Below are positions 25,815-38,100 of a stretch of DNA of 64,000 nt, one piece after another. The notes under the pieces are model-generated. The model was not told the DNA's origin. It did no database searches and worked only from the letters and a program-made list of their open reading frames with translations. This DNA comes from Blasia pusilla (taxonomy: Eukaryota > Marchantiophyta > Marchantiopsida > Blasiales), in assembly GCA_050084515.1 (NCBI GenBank), contig CM114271.1:27032001-27096000 (forward strand), read 5' to 3'. The position numbers were made by a program, and so were the translations under genes. Numbering within the stretch: the first letter of the stretch is position 1; each line of letters starts with the position of its first letter.

Positions 25815-26123
25815 TGTAGGAAATCAATTAGTCCAACGAAACAAATCATCAGAGTGCTGATCCAAGAATTGATCACACGGATCAATCCATACGAACGATC
25901 TAGATTAGATTAGGATCAATGTTCTGTTTATGAGCATTGATTACTGCTAGTAACGTTTCATCTTGCGAAACGATACATAGCTATGAGACATTTCTGAAGT
26001 GACACAGTTACCGTCACATTTTTTGATTACGGCTCTTAGTTTAGAGCAGACTTTACTACTTATGTATCGGCTTTTCAATCTATCAATACAGAGAACACAG
26101 AGAGTACAAACGCAATTCTCACA
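25815..26123 (+). repeat. Copia 5' LTR (309 bp)
   Basis: Begins TGTAGGAAATC and ends AATTCTCACA. Nearly identical to 39681-40007 except for scattered substitutions and an 18-bp difference near the 3' end. Confidence 0.95.
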
Positions 26124-26135
26124 TGGTATCAGAGC
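26124..26135 (+). promoter_or_regulatory. Copia primer binding site
   Basis: TGGTATCAGAGC immediately after the LTR is the usual plant Copia site complementary to the 3' end of initiator tRNA-Met. Confidence 0.9.
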
Positions 26136-26760
26136 CCAGGACGCTGTCACAAAAATGTATCTGCAAGATGAATTGCAGACTCTTAAGATGAAAGAAGGCG
26201 ATAGTGTTACCAAACATGTCCATCAATTTAGGACATTGATTGATCAACTCCACGCTGCTGGATCGGTGACTACTGATGAAAATCAGTATCTTGCATTGAT
26301 GCGATCAATGCCCAATAGTTACCGCAACTTATTGACCTCATTGCGAGGTCAGAGTAACCTTACTTCGCAATCTGTGAACACTTTCCTTCTTCGGGAGGAG
26401 AAAATCATGCAGATGTAGACTGCTGAACCGTCCTCAGTTTTTTTTGTTGGACGAGGTTCTGCCCCTTTTCATTCGAAGTCCAAATTCAGCAATTCGAGGC
26501 AAGGAGGCTCCTTCAGAGGTTACGGTCGAGGCAAAGCTCCTCAGAAAGGTTTTGGTCCTTTCAAACCAGGATTTGTTCCTGCTTCTATGACGATTCCACA
26601 TGGCGAATCGTCCAATCATCAAGCTGATTGGCAGGCTTCATCCTCCAATCAGCAGAACACTTATAAGAAAATGAAGTGTTTCTACTGCAATTTGCAGTGG
26701 CATCATATTAAAGATTGCCGAAAACGTCTTGCAGATCAGCAAATGCAGTCCAGATTGTTT
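26136..26760 (+). pseudogene. Copia gag (capsid and zinc knuckle), broken
   Basis: The segment with LKMKEGDSV and the following helix-rich stretch matches the Copia capsid domain (UBN2/gag_2 type). The first ~100 residues are missing. An in-frame TAG near 26416 interrupts the frame. The nucleocapsid knuckle CFYCNLQWHHIKDC (about 26677-26718) has correct CX2CX4HX4C spacing. Confidence 0.85.
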
Positions 26761-28653
26761 GCTCCAAAAGCAAATTTTACGCCTCATCTCTTCTTTACCG
26801 TTGCCTATTCAACTTCGGCTTCAGATATTCAAGATAACACATGGTATCTTGATACCGGTGCTACTCATCATATGGCCTCCTCCACTCATTACTTTTCCAA
26901 TTACACTCCGTATGAAAAATCTTCGTATGTTTTCCTAGGTGATAACTCTAGTCTAGAGATAAAAGGATCTGGACACGTTGAGATCCTTCTGACTAATGGT
27001 ATTCGATACATTCTTCGGAATGTTCTCTTTATACCAAGCTTGAAGAAAAAACTTTTCTCAGTCAAGCAACTAGACACTTCAGGAGGATTTGCCTTGATTC
27101 ACAACGGAAAGTGCATACTCCGTGATTCTACAGACCAGATCATCACAACATGTTATTTAATCAATGATTTGTACAAACTCGGACAAGCTGTTCTTCCACC
27201 CTCCCGATTTTCTCCCATTACAGTTGCCACCACGATTCTTCCCACGATCGCTGATCTGTGGCATCACCGTTTGGGTCACATCAGCGCCACTCGTGTTTCT
27301 CAACTTCAAAATCAGCAAAATGGCTGGCGGACTTCCACGGCATAATCCCTCTTAGATTTCTTCATGTCGAGACTGCCTACATGGCAAGCAAACTCGCAAA
27401 CCTTTTTCTAACACTTCTCCACTCTATAGAGCTCTCAATGTTTTAGAATTAATTCATACAGATATTTGCGGGCCTATTTCTCCCCCTACTCATTTGGGTT
27501 TTTGGTCTTTATTGACAATTTCTCCCGGTATACTACTGTTTACCTCCTCCATTACAAATCCGAAGGTTTTCCCCGTTTCACTCAATTTGTGGCTAATGTA
27601 GAGACACGACATCAACCTCGACGCATTCAAACATTGCGATCTGAAAATGGTGGGGAATTTAAGTCATCTGCTTTCTTAGACTTCAGCCATTCTCGAGGAA
27701 TCTCCAGGCAGTTCACTGTTCCCCACACACCACAACAAAATGGTGTTTCAAAAGGTAAGAAGAGAACTCTTGCTAATTCTGTCCATTCTATGCTTTTCCA
27801 TTCTGCTCTCCCCAAGACTTATTGGGGTGAAGCTTTGGTCACTGCTAATTATTTGCAAAATCGTCTTCCGAGCAAAGCATTTCCACTTTCCAAAACACCC
27901 TATGAGTTATGGTTTAATCGTAAACCTGTGTTATCTCATCTTCGTATTTTTGGAAGCCCTGCATTTGCTAACATCAATGATCCTCATTCAAAGTTGGATT
28001 TTCGTGACCGAGGAATGCATTTTCCTTGGTTACAAGTGACCAAAGCAAAGCCTTGCGTCTCGAGAGACCGAGAGACAAAACTATCATTCTCTCCCGTGAT
28101 GCTATAGTTCTTGAAGATCGATCGCTCAGACCACTCCATCTTCCGCTTCTTTCGATGCGTAAGATCCGCTATCGATCCGATCCTCTATTTTTCCGCTCAT
28201 CCCCTAATCCTCAAACTTCCTTGCCTATTCCTCGCTACTTCCCGATTATTCCCTCGGTGGGAACACCCTCTCCTTCCATGTCATCTTGGTGGGAGTTCAA
28301 CCTTTTCAAGTCCGCCACATCCGGAGGATATGCCTTCACCAACGGTCTCTTCCATCGCACACCCTGCACTGGTCATGGGTGTACCCATCTTTACTATGAA
28401 AGAAGACAACGAGCTCCTACTCCTCCTCTTGCTCAAAGAAAAAGTCCTCGCATTACTCGGGCTATTGAGCGTTACGATGCACTTATTGAAGCTGAGAAGA
28501 ACAAGAAGCGAGCTGCAGAGAAGCGTTGGGCCTTGCTCTCATCTACTTGTTCTTTTCTTGAACCCCAATCTTATGAAGAGGCTATCTCTAGACCTGACTC
28601 TTCACATTGGAAGGCTGCCATTTCTGCTGAACTTCAGAATATGGCTAGAATGA
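26761..28653 (+). pseudogene. Copia protease and integrase, broken
   Basis: The protease site is WYLDTGATHHMA at about 26843-26878. The integrase zinc region starts LWHHRLGH at about 27256, and a frameshift follows near 27340. The core begins with HTDICGP at about 27453. In the second catalytic motif Asp is replaced by Glu (SENGGEF, usually SDNGGEF), and in the third the expected Glu is lost (QNGVSKGKK), so the integrase would be inactive. The frame continues to MARMK at 28655, where the DNA transposon begins. Confidence 0.9.
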
Positions 28654-28655
28654 AG

Positions 28656-28730
28656 CTCGGGGGGGTCACTATGTGGAGGGCTCTACATCACCTACGACGT
28701 TTTAGGGTCTAGACCCCCTAACTTATAAGT
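28656..28730. repeat. Left terminal inverted repeat
   Basis: Starts CTCGGGGGGGTCACTATG and includes CATCACCTACGACG and TTTTAGGG. It pairs imperfectly with the right terminus read on the other strand. Confidence 0.65.
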
Positions 28731-28894
28731 GAAAAAATAATTTTTTCTTACCCTTATGTATTTTAAAGGAATCATTTTTCATTTTTGGTACCCCTAAAAT
28801 TCTTTAAGTAAAGCAATCACTTGAAATAAATAAGACCTTGAAAGAAAAGAAAAGCACCAACTTAAGTTAACATCCAACATGTTATCCTTACTTT

Positions 28895-28953
28895 ATGACA
28901 AAGGGGAATTGAACCCCTAATTGAGCAAGAGGCTCAATCAGCCAATCTGTCAT
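28895..28953 (-). other. tRNA-like fold without a normal D-arm
   Basis: On the minus strand ATGACAG and TTGTCAT form a 7-bp acceptor-like stem (one G-U). AGGGG-TTCAATT-CCCCT is a perfect T-arm with a 7-base loop, and ATTGAGC-CTCTT-GCTCAAT forms a middle hairpin. The total is 59 nt. There is no D-arm and no standard 7-base anticodon loop, so it is not a normal tRNA gene. It lies just downstream of the transposase remains. Confidence 0.4.
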
Positions 28954-29075
28954 CCCCCTAGCCTACTCCCTCCCATTATCGTGCTCACAATTCAAGAGTG
29001 TCAAATACATTCTAAGCACACTCCATAAAAATATTTAATTTAACATATCTCAAACATAAAAAAAACTCACCAAGA

Positions 29076-32000
29076 TCAGCTCACACTCTGAATATATGTA
29101 GTCAAAGCATGTAAGTCAACTGAATCAAGTATGTATATTCTGTCTTGTACCCCTGATTTCATTGTCAAATTCACATTAGAGATCACCATTTCAATATCAA
29201 TCCATTGCACATCTATTGCATCATAACTGAACAAGGTTTTGGTGTTACCATGGCCGAAAGACTTATACCAATTACACATAATATGACAAATGCTTCCCTT
29301 TTGTCCAGGAGGAGGTACAGGCTTGTTTAACAAGTCCAAGGCCGTACGACGTTTTGACCAATGTGAACCATTCTTTTGAATCATAAACACAATACGCCCC
29401 AACCAATACTCTTTTTTTGCAACTCCTGCCTCCACTGCAAGTTGTGTCTCATGGTCAAATCAATATGGTTCAAATCTTCCTCAGTTCTGCTTGAACAGAT
29501 GCAAACACATGTCTTACTTCATGTCCTAATACTTCCATTTCAATGGATTTCGGATCAATGTCAATATCTATCTCTTCGTTATCTATTATGAAAGGTACAT
29601 TGATATCACAACTTTCCTCTACAACCCAAGAATCAATATGGTTCAAATCTTCCTCAGGGTCCTTAAACTCTGAAGACTCCCCAGTTGGCTGCTCATATAT
29701 TGGAGACACTATTGTGGATCGGTTATCTTCATGTTCTTCAACATCATCACATGACACTACTTCCCTTATTGAAGGTGAATGAGGCCATGTCTCGGCCTCC
29801 ACATCCCATGGATTCATCCACCACCTTCTCTTTGCAATTGGCAAGGAACTCCTTGGAGACATGTTCAACAACCTCAAAAGCTCTTTTGCTGCATCCAACC
29901 CTTCTTTAAGAGCATCAACAACCAACTCATTAGTCCCAACCAATGAATAATCAAATAGATTCGGAGCCTGGTCTCCTTCACCAAGAGGATGCAGTTTTGC
30001 CCAAATATGATCTTGCTTATGATGTGAACGACGTATCTTTAATCCTTCTCGGTCCATACTCTAGGCCAGCCAGTCGATTCACTCCTACTACACTATCTAA
30101 TAGAGATCCAAAGTCATAGTTTCTTTCATGACCACTCATGCCACCTACCTTGCTGAAAAAAATCTCACAACAATCAGATCCTAGCAAGTGAAATGGAACT
30201 TGAAGATATGGAAACTTGTCTCGAAATGCACAAACTAAGAGTACAATGAAATGGCAAGACATGTTGATATCATGGAAAGCTTGAATAGAGATCATATTTT
30301 TTTCTGTGACACATCGAGTATTCCTTGTCAAAGAATGGTCACCGTACCTCAACCATAGCCTCCACAGTCGGAGAAACCAAGATACCTTAGATGCCAATAC
30401 TATACGAGTTCTCAAGTCATGCTTCACAGAGAAGAAAATGTCGATGTAATCTGCACAAATCTCAAGGTACAACTTTGTCCCAAAACTTCTATCATGTCGA
30501 ACATCTTGCCGCTCAAACATGTGGTGTAGGCAAGCTTGGACTCTCCTAGATGCTATCCGTTGTGGGCCAGCCCAGTTCTGTCTGTCGGTCCTATTCACAT
30601 CATCCCAGTTCAAGCCATGCTCCTCAATTTTATAATGGTTATAAATTGACGTCACATAGGACAACGATGCGTGTTGGTCACCAAGCACTAGCATGGCAGC
30701 ACATCGGTCCAATGGGTTAATAGCCTTTTTCCCATTGTGAGGTGGATCTTGGTCTCCAAAGCCATACAAGTCTCCATTTGGAAGAATGGACACAGAATAC
30801 TGCCACCCTTCCCACCCTACTTTATACCTTGGAAAAGAACCATTCATACCAGTATAATCTTCCATCATTAATTTCCTACGACGAGCATCACCATCACTAG
30901 CATGCCCCAGTAAAGGACCAACATTGGCTTTGCAATATTCATCCCACATGGATTTCAGCTGCACCCAATGTTCCCTCACCCAATCTGCTTTGAATCGATT
31001 ACAAGTTGCGGTGGCACAGAGCGCCAATTTTGGCATTTTCTCATGCAAAGGATTCACAATTACTACTCTAGCATCAATACCTTTCGCATATTTCTCAAAA
31101 GTACTCACAATTTTATCATACCCTTCATTACCTTCCCCAACAAGTACTTCCAAGCCAAAAGAGCATGTATGTTCTTCCGAGGGACCACAAAAACCAATAA
31201 GCGTGTCATATTTAGCCTCCCATCTCTCACAACAGAAATATCAAGTTAGAACATAAACCCAATAGAAAACAATAAACATGACATATAAATGTGCAAAGTA
31301 ATATTATCATTATGTTAGAGCATACCCATACATATATCAAGACCAACTTTCTCCAAAGATTCTAACACACCTTGGCCTTTCTTTTATCCTTGTTTCATCC
31401 TCAGCGAACATTACAGGCACATCTCCCTCGATTCCAAGTAGTTGTTTTGATGCAAATAGTACTCGGGAGACCTCTTGAAATATCTCTTTTTGTAGCCCAG
31501 CTCTAAAGGGTGGTAGTTTTGCTCTATCACGTTTCAAGGTCTTCAGACTTGGCCCTCCCAAGTTTTCCTGAAAGCAGTGGGCAACTTGTCGGCCACCAAA
31601 TTGGAATATGGCTTGGGAAAAAGCTTTGGTTCTCTTATTGTAACGATAACCATTGGCCACTCTTTGCAAATTCTTAGCCACATCTTTCACGAAATCCCAC
31701 AACCCCTCCTTACCACCAAATGCCCCATCCCTATGTCCATTTACTACGTTCCTAAGAAAGAGTCTCAAATCTCTCCTATCTGCAGCTACTCCTAACATGT
31801 CTTCTAGCTTCTTTCGCCTAATACTCAAGGCACAAATTCTTTGTGATTGTTGTGCCAAAAGCCAACGTTGTCTCCTAAATTGAGTGTTCAATTTTCCCAC
31901 ATGCTCCCTCAACTCTGTCTTGGTCAAGTACTTCATGGCCATCCCTCTTTGAGTTGTCCTGCCTCCTCTATGCACTAAAGCTTCCGCTTCCCTGTGCACC

Positions 32001-33465
32001 CGACCACGAAAGTCATCCTCCCGCTTAATGGAGTCACAATGACTACAAGTGAGGTTCTCAAACCCTCCCCCATTACTTGACAATCTAGAGCAAAGCTTGT
32101 GCCTAAAACAACCTTGTATACATACAATTGACCTACTACTTGGGTTGAACACTTGCGCCAAGTGGTAAGCTCACAATCCCAAATAGTTCCTCATGTCGAT
32201 CATCTAGTATGGCCTTCACATCCATCAACTCTCCTCTCCATTGGACGGTTGACTTAAGCCCCAACAAAGCAAACTTAGTCCAAAATCAATGGAGGAAGCA
32301 AACCCACCTTTTCTCGAATCTGCTTCCTTCCTTGAAGGCATCGGGCTAAAGAATTTGGTAATGGAATTTTGAGACGAAATAAGTCCCTAGGATCTGGCTT
32401 CTTTGGTCTTCCCTTCTTCCAGCACCTCAAGACAAGTTGGGCAAAGGTGACCTCTCTAGTATCAAGAGCATCCAAGTGATCACGACTAACCAAGTGTTGT
32501 CGTAGATTATGCTCCAAATTGGCCTTTCTTGGGCACATGTCTGTGTGCAACTTGCCACAGATTATACATCATACCTTGAACAGGTATGACGTGTGTGCAA
32601 ACTGTGTATCAGCAACAGATGGCGTCATAGAGAACACTACTATCTCACCCCCAACCTCTACATTCATTTTCTCAACTATTCCTAAACCTACGGTGATCTG
32701 ATGTTCATGATCCCATTGAGGTTGTTGTATAATGTCACTAGGAGAAATCAATGTACTAGGTAGACCCCATCTCTTACAAAAATTGTCCTTGTGCTTAGGG
32801 TTGTTGAGATGCTTAGTCTTGAAATTGCTAAAGCAATTTGCAATTGATTTTAAAACTTGGGAATTAGCTGCATTCCCATAAGTCTCTCGACACTCTAAGC
32901 ACTCTAGGTGCCCTCGAACATCTTGCCCCTCATCCCACGTTCGCACTCTCCACTTATGCTCATCATATCCTTGTCGCTTTACCCAATCTTTAAGCTTGCT
33001 CCACTCTTCATTCCAACTCTTTGCTGCCACCTCACACATAAGCACTGACTCAAATGAACCTGTGACAGGCAATGTATTGACTACTTGCTCTTGGGTTGTG
33101 GCTTCGTATGTGATTGAGACCCAACATTTGTGTCCTCTATGATAGACACAGAGAAAGAGCAGCAGAGATGAATGCAAGGACACAATTGCAACCCCCAATA
33201 CATCCAGAGGCTTGTTGTGCAATCACAAAACACTCCCTTCAAGTTCACTAATCTCAATGAGGTTCTCAATAGGATGTCTAACTCTACCTGGTAGCCTATC
33301 ATCCCAAAAATCAAATTCAAAGTCAATCGCCCCTAGCACATCGAAAAGTGCGGAAGTCGGCCGTGTTTGTCCTTCTTTGAAGGACAACACACAAATTGGT
33401 ACATCATCCTTCCCTTCCGCAGTCTTTTCTACTAGTCTCACTGAGTTGGAACTAGGGTTTGCCAT
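29076..33465 (-). pseudogene. Large zinc-finger / candidate DDE transposase of the nested transposon
   Basis: Minus-strand pieces 33465-33223, 33222-32569, 32550-32275, 32161-31337, about 31245-30017, 30057-29470 and 29435-29076 read as one decayed protein. In order there are: an ATG start MANPSS; a zinc-finger-like CLEC...H segment (about 32890-32780); a second finger CIICGK...HNLRQH; an AT-hook-like KKGRPKKPD; a Cys-rich segment with CSHC; and a basic helical stretch. A candidate RNase-H-like core follows, with acidic residues in EDETRI (about 31390), SDGDARR (about 30885) and DCCEIFF (about 30170), and then an acidic C-terminal region. Frameshifts near 31365 and 30060 and at least one stop break it; an intron of about 90 bp near 31310-31245 is likely. 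Calling it a transposase is inference from context and residue pattern, not a family match. Confidence 0.55.
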
Positions 33466-33817
33466 TTGTACAAGGTGTCAAAGGCATTCAAACTGTCATA
33501 TATGTAGTTCAACCTGTCATGTACCACAAAAACAAACAAAAGAGGTCACAAATCAAAGTTTGTTATGCTTCTACAACAATTGATAGCCATACATAACATC
33601 AAATAACTATCCTCATTCCAACTTCAAGACTTAATCCATTTAATTCATTACAACCCAACCAAAACGTCCATTCAACATGAGTTATAGTTTTGAGTCTGAA
33701 GATACAAAACTCTTGAAAACATCAAAGTAATTTGTGCAAAATATTACACCTGAAATATGTAATGAGACTATAGACCCATTGTTCTTACCTACAAAATTTC
33801 TCTATCGTATTCAGTGA

Positions 33818-34507
33818 TTAAACCCAAGAGATATGTTGATAATTTGTAGTGCCTAATGTGGGGACAATTGGATGATCAGGGCAATAGATCATCCATCTGA
33901 TCTCATTATGTGCAACATGACGCCAAGATTCTCTGCCAGGTGTAAAACCTTCCTCCTTGCTCGCTGCCAAGCAACCCAAATGCCATGTCTTCGGATATCT
34001 CAAACATTGGACGACGTTTGCTAGATGCTCACTGCGATGCGGCATGTTGCATGCCACACATGTATGGAGAGGGCAACACTGTACATCAAGTGGCAAGCAT
34101 CCAAGGCAGAAGAAACGAACACAGAAAGGTTGGGGGCATTGTCTCATATTAGTTTGAATGGAAGCCATTCTACCACACTTGAAACATTTGTATGTCCCGG
34201 AGGTACACTCTAGACAATACCAAGGGTCGTTCACCTTATCCTTTGGAATGACCACTGCGGGGCAATGAGACACCGTCTGGCCAAATCTATGAACATGGTG
34301 AAATTGTCGATGGCAAAGCCCATCACAAATCACTAGATCTCCATGCAAATCGCAAATAGCACACAAATGAGGACTGCATTGTCGCAACTCAATATCTGAG
34401 AATAGGGGAATTTGTGGCAACCTCATGCTCATCTTCTTCCTAGAGTGTGGATTATTCTTGGCTTGCCCCTTGTACCTTGCCGTTATGGCTACTGGACATT
34501 TAAACAT
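33818..34507 (-). CDS. Multi-PHD zinc-finger protein, 229 aa, inside the transposon
   Basis: An uninterrupted frame from an ATG at 34507. The first PHD-like finger starts near residue 49 (CAIC), with GDLVICDG, a His ligand in FHHVH, and WYCLEC. A second Cys cluster has CFKCGRM and FFCLGCL. A third starts CCPLHTCVACN and ends in YCPDHP. The triple arrangement resembles the PHD region of plant EDM2-like and NSD-type chromatin proteins. Probable role: binding histone tails or guiding the element to particular chromatin. The intact frame contrasts with the broken transposase beside it, so it may be captured from the host or still selected. It could instead be an exon of a larger gene. Confidence 0.65.
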   Translation of the reverse strand: MFKCPVAITARYKGQAKNNPHSRKKMSMRLPQIPLFSDIELRQCSPHLCAICDLHGDLVICDGLCHRQFHHVHRFGQTVSHCPAVVIPKDKVNDPWYCLECTSGTYKCFKCGRMASIQTNMRQCPQPFCVRFFCLGCLPLDVQCCPLHTCVACNMPHRSEHLANVVQCLRYPKTWHLGCLAASKEEGFTPGRESWRHVAHNEIRWMIYCPDHPIVPTLGTTNYQHISWV

Positions 34508-34594
34508 GGACACTGAATTAGTTATAACTTAACCAAATAGAAGATATAGGCATGCATAATTGTAGACAAACTAAAAGACTTAAAAGTCAATTGC

Positions 34595-34972
34595 TTAGAA
34601 CTCAACTAAATACCAACTCTCACAAAAATAAACTATGCCTGAAAAAGAAGTAGAATCCTTCCTAGGGTAGTTCTGAATGCCTGCTGCAAATGCTTTGAAA
34701 TGAGGGTCTGATAACACACAATGTAGAATAACCATAGAATAATTGTTTCTGCTAGCTCGAGAGAAGAAATAGGCTATAGACATAAACTCAACATCCCCAC
34801 ATGTTGAACACACCTCAAAGGCAGGTTGGATAGTTACATAAGACCACATTACCAATCTGTGCCCTTGTGACCAAGTGGACGGTACCAACTTTGGCCAGCA
34901 GGTACACACTAAGAAACAATTGGGTACTACTCTCATCCCACCCAAAAGGTAGAGAATTGCAAGAAGCGGCAT
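34595..34972 (-). CDS. Unknown 125-aa ORF upstream of the PHD ORF
   Basis: ATG-initiated open frame 88 bp upstream of the PHD-protein start, on the same strand. It has a hydrophobic N-terminus (MPLLAILYLLGGM) that could be a signal or membrane segment, and several Cys residues. I recognise no domain. It may be the 5' exon of the same transcript or chance. Confidence 0.25.
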   Translation of the reverse strand: MPLLAILYLLGGMRVVPNCFLVCTCWPKLVPSTWSQGHRLVMWSYVTIQPAFEVCSTCGDVEFMSIAYFFSRASRNNYSMVILHCVLSDPHFKAFAAGIQNYPRKDSTSFSGIVYFCESWYLVEF

Positions 34973-35247
34973 GGATTTCTAGATGTACAACGTGGACGAG
35001 AAGTCTTCCCTTACTTCACAAAAGGGACATGATGCTGATAGCCTGAAGTGAAAGGTTGCAGAACCCCTATAGTTCCAATGACTCTATATGAGATGGGAAT
35101 AACAACAAAATCCTTGAATGGGGCACCGTGTGGGGAGCGGTAATTTGCTCGACGGGCCCCTTAAATGCATCATGCAGCCTCTCTCTCAAGGCTACGACAG
35201 GCACGACAGGAACTACGCAAGGCTACGACAGGCACTACTCATTGAGT

Positions 35248-35249
<2 letters not shown>

Positions 35250-35281
<32 letters not shown>
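35250..35281. repeat. (TC)n microsatellite
   Basis: About 15 TC units. Simple repeat. Confidence 0.95.
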
Positions 35282-35282
<1 letters not shown>

Positions 35283-35427
35283 GATCCATCGCTTCACGCC
35301 GCCAACACAATGTGCATGGGTTGTTGCTAGCCAGCTAGCGCGGATAAAAAATCTTCCACCTCTAGAAGATCGTCCAGCTCCGTTTCTTGCTCGCACAGGA
35401 GCTCCACGAAAGAACCAAAATTGCTAC

Positions 35428-35575
35428 GCAGTGTTCGCGGTGAGATTCTTGCTTCCTCTTACAGCATTCAGAGTCAGATTTTGCTTCCCCTCTCAACTTT
35501 CTAGAGTTAGATTTTTGCTTCCTCTCACAGCTTTTCGGAGTCGGATTTTCGCTTCCGCTCACAGCGTTCAAGGCC
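35428..35575. repeat. About 37-bp tandem repeat, 4 diverged copies
   Basis: Units share TTGCTTCC(T/C)CT, a CA(G/A)C run and GAGT(C/T)(A/G)GATTTT. The minus-strand frame through it is Ser/Lys/Glu-rich but I see no domain. Confidence 0.65.
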
Positions 35576-37597
35576 TTTCTCCACTTGAGAGAAGTAATGA
35601 CGACACATATATCCTTGAACCTTAGAGATTCTCCGTATCCTTCTAGTGCCTCCCTTGCAGCTTCCTCAGTTTGATCCGCATTCTTTTGCTTCCGCAAGAT
35701 TTCCCCAGACAGGTTCAACTTGGACCTAGAGGCTACCCATCTGTCCACAACATACCTCAGAGTCTTCTCGCACTGAGCCCAGTATGATCCTCAGTGGAAT
35801 TATCCTTGGAGATCTCTATATTCAACAGCCTCAGCTGCTCACCCAGAGATGAGTTCCTTTGACAGCATGAGGGGGATCTTGTCCGTTTTGAAATTAGAAT
35901 TGGACACAGCTTTTGTGCTTCTCACGAGAGCTATCATCCTCGGCTTGAGATGGAGAGGCATCGGAGTCTCTCAGCAAAATAGAAGAGCTTCTTAACGCTC
36001 AGGAATAAGCGGAAACTACACGAGAGGATCTCCGACAGGTCCTAACGCTTGCCTCAAAGCTGAAAGTAGAGACATTCAACCAAGGCTATGGTCACAAGGC
36101 TACGACAGGCACTACTTAATGAGTACAGTCTCTATGGGGTAGATTGATGAAGAAAACCACTTCTTCTAGATCAAGATAGCTAAGCAGGTGGGAATTCTGA
36201 ACAATATTTGCACAGCAATTTTATAGTTCAGGCCCAATGCACTCCTAGGGAACTTCCCCTATGAGGCTCACTCGGGTTCTATTGACAGAACCACCAACAA
36301 CGGGGACATCCTCATTATAGGTGATGTCAAGAGAAGAATGGGCAGCAACCAAGCTCCAATCTATATGCCAACCAGGAATATGGAGGCACATGCTAAAAAA
36401 CATCATCCCTTAAATTCGTCTCTGAAGGAACTTCACCGCAACTCCAATGCACATCGGAAGACACGTAAAAGCTAAATTGGTTGGCTTGGTGAATGCCGAT
36501 CGCATCTTGCAAAACAAACTGCAATCCTTGGCGACTCTAGTGGCGCTTTCAAAGCCCAAATGCCCCCTCTGGTGAAGACATAGAGAGCTATTCTCCGCGC
36601 CTTTCACTTTACGTAAAGACATGGACACTAAAACAATTGTTGGACATATACGTGTGACACTATTAGTGTGAATGTTGGGCTCATCGGAAGAAGATGCCCA
36701 ATTCCTTTCACCCACGCTCTGGTTGGGCTACTCAAATTTGAGCTTGCCCGATGTGCAAGTCTATTGATGGCAAGACAAGGCGATGGTGATCTCGAACAAT
36801 GCGTGAGCGCGCGTAAACCTTTTGTCGAGAGAAATTTGGACCAGCGGAAGATCGGTGAGCTTTGAAATGCGGTTGCTTCACTCTCACAGGGGCCATGTGA
36901 ATCTGAGGTGGCTACATCACTAAAAACCATAATGGTCCACTCCGTCCATTGTCACCCTTGTAGGAAATGAAATCAATGCCAATTTAGTAGGTCAGCAACC
37001 ACTACCCACCATCGTGACTAGCTTTGGCTTTCAGTCGAGACACGTGAGGCTGCTCACTGCACCCGTTAAACTTGGCCGAGTGTACATCGCCTGTAGCTAG
37101 TTGATGGTATGCTTTGTCTAAATCGACTGAAATCTCTGAAGGGTGACATGCAATTAGACAGAATTAGAGATCTTTCGGATTTGGAAGCGTACAGTTGCCA
37201 AGAAATGGAAGGGAACCAGTGATGAAGGGCGTGTACTAAGTGGGCATTCTAACGCGAGATAAGAAAGTGATTGTAAACGACCGTTGGCAATATGCTAAGA
37301 GCTTACCAATACACAAAGCTGGATGAATTTGTCGCCGAACCGATGAAAGAGGTTGGATTGCAATAGAATTAGGCTCAACTCGTTCTCTGGCTATCAGCAA
37401 TGGAGACTCTCTCGATTAGGCTCAGGTGGAAGAACATCTCGAAACTGGAAGATGATCTATCCGTGAAGAAGCTGGACGCATTCATATTCCGACACAACAA
37501 ACTGGAAAAGAAGAAGAACCATTCATACCTAAAGTTTTTTGGATTCATCACCCCCCGGCTGACAAAAAAAAAAAATCCACTCACCTTCCAATCGACG

Positions 37598-37683
37598 CCC
37601 TCTCGCCTTACAAAATCAGGCCACTCCCGATCACTTTCGCTCTCGCCTTACAAAATCAGGCCACTCCCGATCACTTTCGCTCT
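37598..37683. repeat. 40-bp perfect tandem duplication
   Basis: The segment beginning CTCTCGCCTTACAAAATCAG and ending CCGATCACTTTCG is repeated twice in immediate succession. Recent slippage is likely. Confidence 0.9.
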
Positions 37684-38100
37684 CCTGCTGCGCCACTCCA
37701 CTCGAGTCACGCTAAGCCACGCTCTCCTGCCCTGAGAAAGTTGTGCACTCGGAAGGGGCTTCAAGTTGCGGCTCAATTTGGCGCTCAAAGCTGGTCTTCG
37801 AAGGCCAAAACCCTAGACCCAACAAACCCAACTAAAATTGAGAGGGAAACTTCAAAGTAAGCACTTCCTTCTTCCCTCTAAAACTTTTCCATAAAATTGA
37901 TTTTTTTAGCTAGGGAAGCTAATTTTTGTAAAACAATAATTTAATATATGTAGATGTGACATGTATAAACCCTATCTTATCTTAACATTTTCCATGGAAG
38001 GAAGACTAATAAAAAATACCTATTGTTCTTATAAGAGTTTGATGGAATAAATTATGCCCTATTATTCTTCCACAAAACTTAATAAGTCTTCCGATGGACG

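Larger units (their letters stand above)
34973..38100. other. Non-coding right part of the nested transposon
   Basis: No recognisable protein. It holds a CT microsatellite, short tandem repeats (listed separately) and several unsupported short frames. It may include the promoter of the minus-strand genes, but no motif proves it. Confidence 0.5.
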
